Source of the DNA: an uncultured Flavobacteriaceae bacterium
Lineage (GTDB): Bacteria; Bacteroidota; Bacteroidia; Flavobacteriales; Flavobacteriaceae
Length of the DNA: 64,000 nucleotides
Direction: 5' to 3'
Assembly: GCA_943842245.1 (NCBI GenBank)
Contig: CALTAJ010000002.1
Coordinates: forward strand, 707,596-771,595
Shown here: positions 27,151 to 35,520 of the stretch, piece after piece
How the letters are laid out: the number at the start of each line of letters is the position of its first letter
How positions within the stretch are numbered: the stretch's first letter is position 1
Made by a program: the position numbers and the translations under genes
The notes under the pieces: generated by a model
Told to the model about the DNA's origin: nothing
What the model saw: only the letters and a program-made list of their open reading frames with translations
The model's database searches: none

Positions 27151-27167
27151 GTTTTATACTGCAAAAC
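27151..27167. promoter_or_regulatory. Possible regulator site in TonB receptor/DtxR gap
   Basis: GTTTT-N7-AAAAC inverted repeat (GTTTTATACTGCAAAAC), 8 bases before the regulator ATG at 27175. The 55-base gap between two divergent genes must hold both promoters. Short arms of low complexity, so a chance match is possible. Confidence 0.3.
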
Positions 27168-27174
27168 ATTTTTT

Positions 27175-27585
27175 ATGCAAAAGACTATAGAAAAAGAAAA
27201 TTATCTAAAGGCAGTTTATAAGATGGCAGAAAAGTCTCAGAAAGTTAGTGTTACATCTATTTCAAAACATTTTAATGTTAGCAAGTCTACGGTATCAAAC
27301 ATGATCAAGAAATTGGTTGTTATGGATTTAATAGATAGCAAACCCTACGAGCCAATTATTTTGACAAAAAATGGAAAAAAAGCTGCTGTAGAAATTATTG
27401 CAAAACACAGATTAATTGAGCTCTATTTGGTAGAAGAGATGCAATTTAGTTTAGATGAAGTACATGAAATTGCTGAAGAAATTGAGCATATAAAAAATAC
27501 AAAGTTTTTTATTCGTATGCAGGAAATTTTGGGAAACGCTCAGCTAGATCCACACGGATCCGTTATTCCAAAGTGTGATTTTTAA
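27175..27585 (+). CDS. DtxR/MntR-family metal-dependent repressor
   Basis: 136 residues: N-terminal winged helix (about 6-65, 'VSVTSISKHFNVSKSTVSNMIKKLVVMDLI') and dimerisation domain ('LTKNGKKAAVEIIAKHRLIELYLVEEM', 'DEVHEIAEEIEHIKN'). The position equal to Cys102 of DtxR is Glu ('AEEIEH'), as in MntR ('VEGIEH'), which points to manganese rather than iron sensing. The typical 'LDPHGSVIP' follows. There is no C-terminal SH3/FeoA-like domain. It is divergent from the TonB receptor and 14 bases from the next convergent gene. Confidence 0.87.
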   Translation: MQKTIEKENYLKAVYKMAEKSQKVSVTSISKHFNVSKSTVSNMIKKLVVMDLIDSKPYEPIILTKNGKKAAVEIIAKHRLIELYLVEEMQFSLDEVHEIAEEIEHIKNTKFFIRMQEILGNAQLDPHGSVIPKCDF

Positions 27586-27599
27586 AGTTTTATATTAAG

Positions 27600-28280
27600 T
27601 TATTGCTGCGATTGGTAATCATAATATCCCTCAACAGGAATCATGACATGATCATATCCAGTCCCCTTAAACATAATGTATGGACCTCCAGAATTAAAAT
27701 CAGTAGTTAAACCCTCAAGAGAGGAAGGATCTTTAGGCATCAACATTAAATGTGGTCCAGATACTATCCATTGACCTTCAGCTGCTGTTTCTTTTTCTTT
27801 TATATCAATTTTTCCATCACTATCAACACTCAATCTCATTCCTACGGAGTTATCTTCTCCCATGTCACCATGAAGCATATACATCCATCCATCGTGATCA
27901 AGTTCAGGTTTTGTCCCACCCATATAGGCCATGGCCCATTTCATTCCTTGAGCATCTGCAACCATTGGCATTGCTTCATGAGCGTCTTTCCATCCATTTT
28001 CTGGATCTGACATACCTCTTGGATTACCAGCCATAGCTGTCCATCCATTAGTTCCTTCTCTAAGTACAGTTCCATCAACATCAATTACTGTACAATTTGA
28101 AGCTATGAAAGAAGGAGCTCCAGTACTATAAGCCCATATTTTCCACTCAGCTGATGTGTGAGACCCATCTGGCTCTCCATTAGCTGTTAAATCAACAGGG
28201 GATTGCGGTGGTGTTTCAGTTGAGACATTGTTGCAGGCAACCAGGCTTAAGACAAAAATAAATAATAATAATTTTTTCAT
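27600..28280 (-). CDS. Hypothetical lipoprotein
   Basis: 226 residues with start ATG at 28278-28280; an in-frame ATG 24 bases earlier gives a leader MEYLKTNT that spoils the signal. Lipobox 'VLSLVAC' with Cys16. The mature part is rich in Gly, Met, Trp and Asp ('HTSAEWKIWAYSTGAPSF', 'AHEAMPMVADAQGMKWAMAYMGG', 'GWMYMLHGDMGEDNSVGMRL') and has no family I recognise. It ends in 'VEGYYDYQSQQ'. It faces the DtxR gene convergently and follows the two tRNAs on the same strand. Confidence 0.75.
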   Translation of the reverse strand: MKKLLLFIFVLSLVACNNVSTETPPQSPVDLTANGEPDGSHTSAEWKIWAYSTGAPSFIASNCTVIDVDGTVLREGTNGWTAMAGNPRGMSDPENGWKDAHEAMPMVADAQGMKWAMAYMGGTKPELDHDGWMYMLHGDMGEDNSVGMRLSVDSDGKIDIKEKETAAEGQWIVSGPHLMLMPKDPSSLEGLTTDFNSGGPYIMFKGTGYDHVMIPVEGYYDYQSQQ

Positions 28281-28341
28281 TGTGTTTGTTTTTAGATATT
28301 CCAAGGTAATAAAAACTTATTAATCAATTAGTTATAAAACT

Positions 28342-28377
28342 AAAAAAAGGGAAACGATCTTTCGATGTTTCCCTTTT
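28342..28377 (-). terminator. Rho-independent terminator after tRNA-Leu
   Basis: Stem GGGAAAC/GTTTCCC with inner ATC/GAT pairs and loop TTTC, followed on the minus strand by a run of T (A7 on the plus strand). It lies just downstream of the tRNA pair. A T-run is also present on the plus strand side, so it may act in both directions. Confidence 0.75.
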
Positions 28378-28378
28378 G

Positions 28379-28463
28379 TACTCGGAGCGGGACTTGAACC
28401 CGCACGACCGCAATGGTCATTGGATTTTAAGTCCAACGTGTCTACCAATTCCACCATCCGAGC
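28379..28463 (-). tRNA. tRNA-Leu (UAA)
   Basis: 85-base class II cloverleaf on the minus strand. Acceptor GCTCGGA pairs with TCCGAGT (G-U at the end); D arm GGTGGAATTGGTAGACAC; anticodon stem TTGGA/TCCAA with loop CTTAAAA, giving UAA. It has a long variable arm (TGACCATTGCGGTCG) and T arm GGGTTCAAGTCCC. The 3' CCA is not encoded. Confidence 0.97.
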
Positions 28464-28472
28464 AATGGTTTG

Positions 28473-28544
28473 AGCGAAAGACGGGATTTGAACCCGCGAC
28501 CCTCACCTTGGCAAGGTGATGCTCTACCCCTGAGCTACTTTCGC
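28473..28544 (-). tRNA. tRNA-Gly (GCC)
   Basis: 72-base cloverleaf on the minus strand. Acceptor GCGAAAG/CTTTCGC, D arm GCTCAGGGGTAGAGC, anticodon stem TCACC/GGTGA with loop TTGCCAA giving GCC, T arm CGGGTTCAAATCCCG. It precedes tRNA-Leu by 9 bases, so they are probably one transcript ending at the terminator below 28379. Confidence 0.97.
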
Positions 28545-28652
28545 ATTGTGGAATGCAAATGTAAAATAAAATCTAAATATGACTCGATCTTTTAAATCAA
28601 AAAATAAAATATTCTAAGGTTTTAATTAAGTAATAAAAATAGAATTATGGCC

Positions 28653-31250
28653 TTATTTTTTTTGGGAAAGTCTTCGCTTGATTTGATTTAATTGCATCAG
28701 AGCCTCAACTGGTGTTAAAGTATCGATATCTAAAGCTGTAATCTCCTCTCTTATAGCTTCTAGCAATGGATCATCTAGGTTGAAAAAACTTAATTGCAAC
28801 TCGGAATCAATATCCTTTTTGAATGTATTTTTTTTCAAATTATGTGAACTCTCCAAAGTCTTAAGTTTTGATTGCGCTGTTGCCAATACATGTTGAGGCA
28901 TTCCAGCCATTTTTGCAACATGTATTCCAAAACTGTGGGCGCTTCCACCTGGGACTAACTTTCGTAAAAACAAAACATCATCTTTTGTCTCTTTAATCGA
29001 GACATTAAAATTTTTAATTCGTTGGAAGCCTTTAGTCATTTCATTCAACTCGTGATAGTGAGTTGCAAATAAAACACGTGGTCGAAATGGATGCTCATGC
29101 AAATATTCAGCAATAGCCCATGCGATTGAGATTCCATCATAAGTACTAGTCCCTCTACCAATTTCATCTAGAAGTACTAAACTTTTCTCTGAAATATTAT
29201 TGAGAATAGAAGCTGTTTCGTTCATCTCAACCATAAAAGTAGAAGCACCCATAGAAATATTATCACTTGCTCCTACGCGAGTGAATATCTTATCTACAAT
29301 TCCTAAAGTAGCTTTAGTTGCTGGCACAAAGCTTCCCATTTGTGCTAAAAGTGAAATCAAAGCCGTTTGACGTAACAAAGCTGATTTTCCAGACATATTT
29401 GGTCCGGTTATCATAATGATTTGTTGTTTTTCTCGATCTAAATAGAGGTCGTTAGCAATATATGGAGTACCTAATGGTAATTGTTTTTCTATTACTGGAT
29501 GTCTAGCACCCTGAACATCTAGAAAGGTATCTGTCGTCATTTTAGGACAAGAATAGTTATTCTTTTTCGCCATTATAGCAAAATTGCTAAGCACATCCCA
29601 CTGAGCTACAACAGAAGCATTTTGTTTTAATATTTCCAAGCTATTTTGCAAGCTTTGAATTAACTCTTTAAAAAGCTGCTGCTCAAGGACTAGAATAAGA
29701 TCTGCTGCTTGTAAAATTTCAGATTCAAAGATTTTTAATTCTTCAGTAATATATCGCTCAGCATTAACCAATGTCTGTTTTCGAACCCACTCCTCAGGCA
29801 CTTTATCTTTATGCGTATTTCTAACTTCGATGTAATATCCAAATACATTGTTAAATGAAATTTTAAGTGAAGGTATTTGAGTTCGCTCAGTTTCACGCTC
29901 TAACATTTCGTCTAAGTGAGATTGAGATTTATTTCTTAAGTTTCTTAACTTATCTAACTCTTCTGAGAAGCCTTCTGCTATAACTTTCCCTTTGGAAACT
30001 AATACAGGAGCATCTTTATGTAAAGTATTTTGAAGTATAGTCAAAATACTTTCACAGGAAGAAAGACCTTGGAGTTTCTTCTTTAAACCTGGAGCTTTTA
30101 GTTGGTTAATATATGACTTGAAATTTTCTACAACTCCAAGTGAATCTGCCAATTGGTTTAATGCTCTTGGAGATATTTTCTCTGTAGCTATTTTGGCCAT
30201 TACTCTTTCAAGATCAATAATTTTTTTTAGAGACGCCAATGTTTCTTCTAAAAGTGTACCCTCTTCTAAAAATTCTTTTACGCATTTTTGCCTTTCCTCA
30301 ATTAACTTTAGATCTTTCAATGGAAAAGCCAGCCATCTCCTCAAAAGACGTGCCCCCATTGCAGTTTTTGACTGATCAACGATATTTATTAAGGGCACAC
30401 CCTCAGGGTGATTAGGACGAAAAAGTTCTAAATTTCTTTGCGTAAAATGATCTAACCAAACATAACTACCTTGACTTATTGGGTTAATTCGGGTTATATG
30501 TTGTAGTTTATCGTGTTGGGTTTCAGAGAGGTAATGCATCACCGCACCAGCAGCACTTATACCGGCCGTATGATTTTGAATCCCAAACCCTTCCAATGAA
30601 TTAGTTTGAAAATGAGAAATTAATTTTTGTTTGGCAGTGCTTATTTCAAATGCCCAATCTTCCATAAAGAAATATGGATAATGCGATCCAAACTGGTTTT
30701 TAAAAACTTGTTTTTTGGGTTTTGGAACTAAAACTTCACTAGGACTATAAGTTTGAAGTAATTGCTCTATTTCTTCTGGATCACCCTCAGCTACTAAAAA
30801 ATCACCTGTTGAAATGTCTAAAAAAGATACTCCCCAACACTTATTGTAAAAAATAGCTGCTAAATAATTATTTTTCTTTTGGTCTAAAACATCATCATGC
30901 AAAGAGACACCAGGAGTAATTAATTCGGTAACCCCTCTTTTTACAATTGTTTTAGTCATTTTGGGATCTTCCAACTGATCGCATATTGCAACACGACAAC
31001 CTGCCTTGACTAATTTTGGTAAATAAGTATTTATAGAATGGTGTGGAAAACCAGCAAGTTCTGTTTCACTTAAACTCCCTGCTCCGCGCTTAGTTAAAAT
31101 TATTCCCAGTATTCCTGAGGCTTTGACTGCATCTACTCCAAAAGTTTCATAAAAGTCTCCTACACGGAAAAGCAATAAGGCATCAGGATATTTCGCCTTG
31201 ATGCGATTATATTGCTTCATAAGCGGTGTTTCTTTTACTTCTTTCGGCAC
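28653..31250 (-). CDS. mutS: DNA mismatch repair protein MutS
   Basis: 865 residues, the usual MutS1 length. Recognises mismatches and starts repair with MutL. Phe-x-Glu mismatch reader in 'VGDFYETFG' near residue 36, connector and lever domains, clamp, then the ATPase with Walker A 'MITGPNMSGKSALLRQ' and Walker B 'SLVLLDEIGRGTSTYDG', and the 'FATHYHEL' motif. The start is GTG at 31248-31250 (VPKEVKETPLMKQY); no ATG precedes the domain. Confidence 0.96.
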   Translation of the reverse strand: MPKEVKETPLMKQYNRIKAKYPDALLLFRVGDFYETFGVDAVKASGILGIILTKRGAGSLSETELAGFPHHSINTYLPKLVKAGCRVAICDQLEDPKMTKTIVKRGVTELITPGVSLHDDVLDQKKNNYLAAIFYNKCWGVSFLDISTGDFLVAEGDPEEIEQLLQTYSPSEVLVPKPKKQVFKNQFGSHYPYFFMEDWAFEISTAKQKLISHFQTNSLEGFGIQNHTAGISAAGAVMHYLSETQHDKLQHITRINPISQGSYVWLDHFTQRNLELFRPNHPEGVPLINIVDQSKTAMGARLLRRWLAFPLKDLKLIEERQKCVKEFLEEGTLLEETLASLKKIIDLERVMAKIATEKISPRALNQLADSLGVVENFKSYINQLKAPGLKKKLQGLSSCESILTILQNTLHKDAPVLVSKGKVIAEGFSEELDKLRNLRNKSQSHLDEMLERETERTQIPSLKISFNNVFGYYIEVRNTHKDKVPEEWVRKQTLVNAERYITEELKIFESEILQAADLILVLEQQLFKELIQSLQNSLEILKQNASVVAQWDVLSNFAIMAKKNNYSCPKMTTDTFLDVQGARHPVIEKQLPLGTPYIANDLYLDREKQQIIMITGPNMSGKSALLRQTALISLLAQMGSFVPATKATLGIVDKIFTRVGASDNISMGASTFMVEMNETASILNNISEKSLVLLDEIGRGTSTYDGISIAWAIAEYLHEHPFRPRVLFATHYHELNEMTKGFQRIKNFNVSIKETKDDVLFLRKLVPGGSAHSFGIHVAKMAGMPQHVLATAQSKLKTLESSHNLKKNTFKKDIDSELQLSFFNLDDPLLEAIREEITALDIDTLTPVEALMQLNQIKRRLSQKK

Positions 31251-31336
31251 AAAAATTGGTTTATACGAATGTATTTAAAATTTGAAAGTTTCCCCAAAAA
31301 CAAAGATGCAAATCACTTGATAAACTTTAGAGTGTG

Positions 31337-31344
31337 TATTTTTG
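31337..31344 (+). promoter_or_regulatory. -7 promoter box of the methyltransferase gene
   Basis: TATTTTTG, a match to the Bacteroidota -7 box TAnnTTTG, 15 bases before the ATG at 31360. A TTG at 31317-31319 gives a 17-base spacing, slightly short for the -33 element. It is in the gap between divergent mutS and this gene. Confidence 0.5.
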
Positions 31345-31359
31345 TTTTTTTAACAATTT

Positions 31360-31890
31360 ATGAGAAAACTTAAAAATGAGGAATTAAACCGTAAATCTGT
31401 AAAAGATTTTAGGGTCTCTAAAAAAATGCCCTTAATAATCGTACTGGATAATGTTAGAAGCTTGAATAATATTGGATCTGTGTTTCGTACTGCAGATGCT
31501 TTTTTAATTGAAAGAATTTACCTCTGTGGGATTACAGCCTCTCCCCCTCATAAAGATATTCACAAAACTGCATTGGGTGCAACTGAAAATGTACTTTGGG
31601 AACACGTAAACTCTACAGCAGATATTGTTCAAAAACTTCAGACAGAGGGAGTGTCAGTTTGGCCAATTGAGCAAACAGAAGATTCCACGTCTTTAGATCT
31701 ATTTCAGCCTGAGCCAAATAAATCTTATGCCTTTGTTTTAGGTAATGAAGTTCGTGGAGTAAGTCAAGAGGTAATTGATATTTGTAATAAAGCTCTTGAA
31801 ATTCCACAGTTCGGAACCAAGCATTCCTTAAACATAAGTGTTGCAACAGGTCTGGTTATATGGGATTTTTTTATAAAAACGAAGCCCTAA
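31360..31890 (+). CDS. TrmH/SpoU-family RNA methyltransferase
   Basis: 176 residues, an SPOUT methyltransferase. The three family motifs are present: 'LNNIGSVFRTADAF' (motif 1), 'AFVLGNEVRGVS' (motif 2) and 'SLNISVATGLVIWDF' (motif 3, cofactor binding). It lacks the N-terminal substrate-binding extension of RlmB. The target nucleotide (2'-O-ribose in tRNA or rRNA) cannot be told from sequence. The last 20 bases overlap the convergent folK fusion gene. Confidence 0.88.
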   Translation: MRKLKNEELNRKSVKDFRVSKKMPLIIVLDNVRSLNNIGSVFRTADAFLIERIYLCGITASPPHKDIHKTALGATENVLWEHVNSTADIVQKLQTEGVSVWPIEQTEDSTSLDLFQPEPNKSYAFVLGNEVRGVSQEVIDICNKALEIPQFGTKHSLNISVATGLVIWDFFIKTKP

Positions 31891-32998
31891 AAACTGATCT
31901 AAGAATACTTTGAAAAGCGTTCTTGTCACGTTGAAAATCTAATTCGTTTATATTAAGCTCCTTAACTGGAAAAGGTAATTCTTGTTTTAATAATTCTGCA
32001 TAACCCTTTTGAATACCATTGAGATATTCTTGCTTGAGGTCTTTTTCAAAATTGCGACCTCTTTTTTTTATATTAGCTTTTAATCTAGAAACTTTGGATT
32101 TAAGAAATATCAAAAGACTAGGTGTTTTGACTGATTTGACCATAGCATCAAAGCTTTTTTTATAAATTTTATATTCTAAAGTATTTAGATTTTCTCGAGC
32201 AAATACTATGGATTTATACAAGGAAAAATCTGCAACTACAGTATTATTTTTTTCTTTCCAAAAGACAATATCATTTTTAAAGCGATCTTTTAAAAAAAAA
32301 TTTTCTACTGCTAAAGAATGGGTCTTAGGGTCTTTATAAAAAGCTTCTAAAAATGGATTTTTTGTAAAGGATTCCGACAAAAGTTTTGAATTGTAATTTA
32401 CAGCTAACAACTTTGCTAATGTTGTTTTTCCCACACCAATATTCCCTTCTATCACTATATATGGAAAACTTTTGAAGATTGGGGGGAGCCCCAAATCATA
32501 TGTCAAAGGTGTTGCAATGGTCAAGTCTGAACTATTTTGAAATAACTCTTCAATTGTTTGAAATAAAATCGGATGAATAAATTTTGGAGCTATTTCACAA
32601 AGAGGTGCCAAAACGAAATTACGTTTATGTAATTTGGGATGAGGAATTTTTAATTTAGCTGAAAATATGTTTTTACTCTTATAGAAGAGCAGATCTAAAT
32701 CTATGGTTCTTGAACTATATCCTTTTGCTTTTGAAGGTAATCTCCCAATTGTTTTTTCTACTTTTAAAAGTACTTCTAAAAGATCTTTTGGTTTTAGTTT
32801 AGTTTTAATACTTACACACGCATTATAAAAAGGATCACCTTTAAAACCCCATGCAGGTGTTTCATATACTTTTGACAACAATTTTATTGAAATAGGGTAA
32901 GCTTCGAGAAGAGCTAGAGCCTTGTAAAGTGAATTCAATCTGTCTCCAAGATTACTTCCCAACGAAATGATAATTTGCTCTTCCAAAACTAAATTCAA
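31871..32998 (-). CDS. folK: FolK-deoxynucleoside kinase fusion
   Basis: 375 residues from a TTG start. Residues 1-160: HPPK, which pyrophosphorylates 6-hydroxymethyl-dihydropterin in folate synthesis ('SLGSNLGDRLNSLYKAL', signature 'RTIDLDLLFY' at 97-106, 'IPHPKLHKRNFVLAPLCEI'). Residues 178-375: deoxynucleoside kinase with P-loop 'EGNIGVGKTT' (184-193), 'VVADFSLYKS' (DRY-like site) and 'RGRNFEKDLKQEYL' lid. The kinase part resembles deoxyadenosine/deoxyguanosine kinases. The fusion occurs in Bacteroidota. The reason for joining folate and nucleotide salvage is not obvious. The 3' end overlaps the methyltransferase gene. Confidence 0.9.
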   Translation of the reverse strand: MNLVLEEQIIISLGSNLGDRLNSLYKALALLEAYPISIKLLSKVYETPAWGFKGDPFYNACVSIKTKLKPKDLLEVLLKVEKTIGRLPSKAKGYSSRTIDLDLLFYKSKNIFSAKLKIPHPKLHKRNFVLAPLCEIAPKFIHPILFQTIEELFQNSSDLTIATPLTYDLGLPPIFKSFPYIVIEGNIGVGKTTLAKLLAVNYNSKLLSESFTKNPFLEAFYKDPKTHSLAVENFFLKDRFKNDIVFWKEKNNTVVADFSLYKSIVFARENLNTLEYKIYKKSFDAMVKSVKTPSLLIFLKSKVSRLKANIKKRGRNFEKDLKQEYLNGIQKGYAELLKQELPFPVKELNINELDFQRDKNAFQSILRSVFRASFL

Positions 32999-33022
32999 AA
33001 TAATAACAAAGCTACAAAACCC

Positions 33023-33030
33023 TATATTTG
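33023..33030 (+). promoter_or_regulatory. -7 promoter box of sppA
   Basis: TATATTTG, a full match to TAnnTTTG, 19 bases before the sppA ATG at 33050. I do not see a good -33 TTTG at the usual distance. It lies in the 51-base gap to folK. Confidence 0.5.
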
Positions 33031-33049
33031 TATTACAAATACTTTTTAA

Positions 33050-34816
33050 ATGAATTTTACACGAAGTTTTTTTGCCTCCGTTTTAGGAACCCTTACCGCT
33101 TTTGGACTCTTATTTGTTATTCTTCTTTTGATTATATCTGCTACAGCAAGTATTTTCAATGCTTCAACAGGAGTTAAAACTTTAAGTGACAATAGTATTT
33201 TAAATTTAGATTTAAACCTTCCTATAGTGGAAAGACCACCTGTTTTTGACGAAATTCAAAGTCTTTTAGGACTTGAAGAAGAAGTTTTAGGTTTGCCAAA
33301 TATTATTTCTGCTATAAAAATAGCAGCAGAACATCCTAAAATCCAAGGAATACGTCTTCGTTCAGATTTTATTTCATCTGGATGGGCACAAACTCACAGT
33401 ATAAGGAAGGCTTTGAAAGATTTTAAATCGAAAGATAAATTCATTTATGCCTATGGAGATGTATTTACCCAAAAAGGATATTTCCTAGCTTCAGTTGCTG
33501 ACTCAATTTTCTTAAATCCAGTAGGTGCTCTTGAATTTAAGGGACTTGCTTCAGAGGTACTCTATTATAAAGACTTTCAGGATAAATATGGATTTAAAAT
33601 GGAAGTTGTTCGTCATGGAAAATATAAAAGTGCTGTAGAACCCTTCTTGGAAAATGAAATGAGTGCTGAAAATAAATTTCAAATCCATACTTTACTTAAT
33701 GATATTTGGTCAACTTTAAGAGAAGAAATATCAATTTCTAGAGATTTATTACCTAAAACTTTAGATGCAATTGTTTCAAGTAATAAAATTGCTATTTCAC
33801 AAGATGCTGTCTCATCAAAACTTATAGACGGTTTGGCTTATGAAGATGTTTTTGATGAAAAAATTAAAATACGCTTGGGCTTAGACATTGATGAAAAATT
33901 AAAAAAAGTAAGTATCAACAGTATTAATAGTACAAAGGAATCTTATGATGCATCAGTTAAAGATAGGATTGCTGTTGTATTTGCCAAGGGGCCCATATTA
34001 TATGGAGAGGGCTCTGAATCAATCATAGCTCAGGGTATTTTTGTTGAAACACTGGAAGAATTATCAAAAGATGATTGGATAAAAGCAGTAGTGTTAAGAG
34101 TTGATTCCCCTGGAGGAAGTGCTTTGACATCAGAATTGATTTGGAGGACAATTGAAAAACTAAAAAAATCTAAACCAGTTATTGTTTCTATGGGAAATGT
34201 TGCTGCATCTGGAGGCTATTACATAGCTGCTGGTGCTGATCATATTTTTGCTGATCCCTTAAGTATAACTGGTTCAATTGGAGTATTTGCTACTTTACCA
34301 AATGTAAAAGGATTTCTTGATGATATTGGGATTCAGGCGCAATCAGTAAAAACCCATCCCAATGCTATAGGTTACAGTCCCTTTCAAACCCTTAACAAAT
34401 CTTACGAACAACAAATGATTAGTGGAATTGAGAATATTTATGACATTTTCAAAGAAAGAGTGGTGCAAGGGAGAGAATTAAGTCCAGAAGCAGTTGAAAA
34501 TCTTGCTCAAGGAAGAGTATGGAGTGGAAAACAGGCGTTAAAATTAGGTCTTATAGATGATTTAGGAGATTTACAAGATGCAATCACATTAGCTGCAAAT
34601 GATCTAGATATTCAAGATTATAATGTCATAGAATATCCAAAATTTGAAGATAACTTAGAAAATATGCTAAAGGGGATTACTCCTTCGCTAGATGTGATAA
34701 ATCCTCTAAAAAACTTAATGCCAGAGCAAATGATGTTGATTTTAGAAGGTAATCAATCTAGAGGTCCTTCGCCATATATCCAAACCTTACTTCCATTTGA
34801 ACTAAGAATCCATTAA
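33050..34816 (+). CDS. sppA: Signal peptide peptidase SppA, 67K type
   Basis: 588 residues: a membrane serine protease that degrades cleaved signal peptides. One N-terminal membrane segment (about 7-33). It has the double S49 layout of the long form. Catalytic dyad: Lys191 in 'RHGKYKSAVEPF' and Ser387 in 'NVAASGGYYIAAGAD', close to Lys209/Ser409 of E. coli SppA. It is followed with a 1-base overlap (ATG at 34816) by the YhhQ-type gene. Confidence 0.92.
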   Translation: MNFTRSFFASVLGTLTAFGLLFVILLLIISATASIFNASTGVKTLSDNSILNLDLNLPIVERPPVFDEIQSLLGLEEEVLGLPNIISAIKIAAEHPKIQGIRLRSDFISSGWAQTHSIRKALKDFKSKDKFIYAYGDVFTQKGYFLASVADSIFLNPVGALEFKGLASEVLYYKDFQDKYGFKMEVVRHGKYKSAVEPFLENEMSAENKFQIHTLLNDIWSTLREEISISRDLLPKTLDAIVSSNKIAISQDAVSSKLIDGLAYEDVFDEKIKIRLGLDIDEKLKKVSINSINSTKESYDASVKDRIAVVFAKGPILYGEGSESIIAQGIFVETLEELSKDDWIKAVVLRVDSPGGSALTSELIWRTIEKLKKSKPVIVSMGNVAASGGYYIAAGADHIFADPLSITGSIGVFATLPNVKGFLDDIGIQAQSVKTHPNAIGYSPFQTLNKSYEQQMISGIENIYDIFKERVVQGRELSPEAVENLAQGRVWSGKQALKLGLIDDLGDLQDAITLAANDLDIQDYNVIEYPKFEDNLENMLKGITPSLDVINPLKNLMPEQMMLILEGNQSRGPSPYIQTLLPFELRIH

Positions 34817-35517
34817 TGACATCTCAGAAAAGGGAACTTGCTAAAAACATATATCTGCTCCTTGCTGGTTTATTTATTACCTCTCTAGTTGTGTCAAACT
34901 TGATTTTTCAGAAGTTTTTTTATTGGTATCCTCTTGATATAAAGGTGCTTGGGAATTCACTTTTTGAGCTATCAGTTGGAATCCTTCCATATCCAATAAC
35001 ATTTTTAATAACTGATTTAATTTCTGAAATCTATGGAAAAAAGAGGGCTAATCAAGTAGTTATTACAGGCATTTTTGCCTCATTTTTTTCTATGGGAATT
35101 CTCTTGATAGCAAATGAAGTACCAGCAATTAAAAATTCACCAATTGATGATGAAACCTTTAACCAAGTATTCGCACTTTCTCCAATTGCAGTATTAGCCT
35201 CAATGATTGCCTATTTGCTTGCACAATTTGTAGATATTCGAATTTATCATTTTTGGAAAAATCTCACCCAGGGTAAAATGCTGTGGTTAAGAAATAATTT
35301 TTCGACTTTTAGTTCTCAACTTATTGATACATTATTAGTTGTAGGATTATTAAGTATTTTTGGTGTTCTAGAATGGAAACTTTTTTGGGGTCTTGTAATT
35401 TCTGGATTTATATTTAAAATAATAGTTGCAGCTCTAGACACACCACTTCTTTATCTTTTTGTTGGGATTTTTAGAAAGACTTTTGACTTAAAGCCTACAG
35501 ACGAAGTTGAAATCTAA
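34816..35517 (+). CDS. Queuosine precursor transporter family (YhhQ-type)
   Basis: 233 residues with six or seven membrane segments. Family marks: 'YPITFLITDLISEIYGKKRANQVV' and 'YLLAQFVDIRIYHFWKNLTQGKMLWLRNNFSTFSSQLIDT', the VUT/YhhQ signature with the conserved Asp and Arg residues. E. coli YhhQ imports queuosine precursors (preQ0/preQ1) for tRNA modification. Overlaps sppA by one base and precedes the rluF-like gene by 3 bases, so a three-gene operon is likely. No PreQ1 riboswitch is visible. Confidence 0.88.
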   Translation: MTSQKRELAKNIYLLLAGLFITSLVVSNLIFQKFFYWYPLDIKVLGNSLFELSVGILPYPITFLITDLISEIYGKKRANQVVITGIFASFFSMGILLIANEVPAIKNSPIDDETFNQVFALSPIAVLASMIAYLLAQFVDIRIYHFWKNLTQGKMLWLRNNFSTFSSQLIDTLLVVGLLSIFGVLEWKLFWGLVISGFIFKIIVAALDTPLLYLFVGIFRKTFDLKPTDEVEI

Positions 35518-35520
35518 TTA

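Noticed and set aside
27752-28036. Plus-strand frames opposite the lipoprotein gene
   Set aside because: Two overlapping frames rich in Ser, His and Leu, without family likeness. The minus strand has a clear lipobox.
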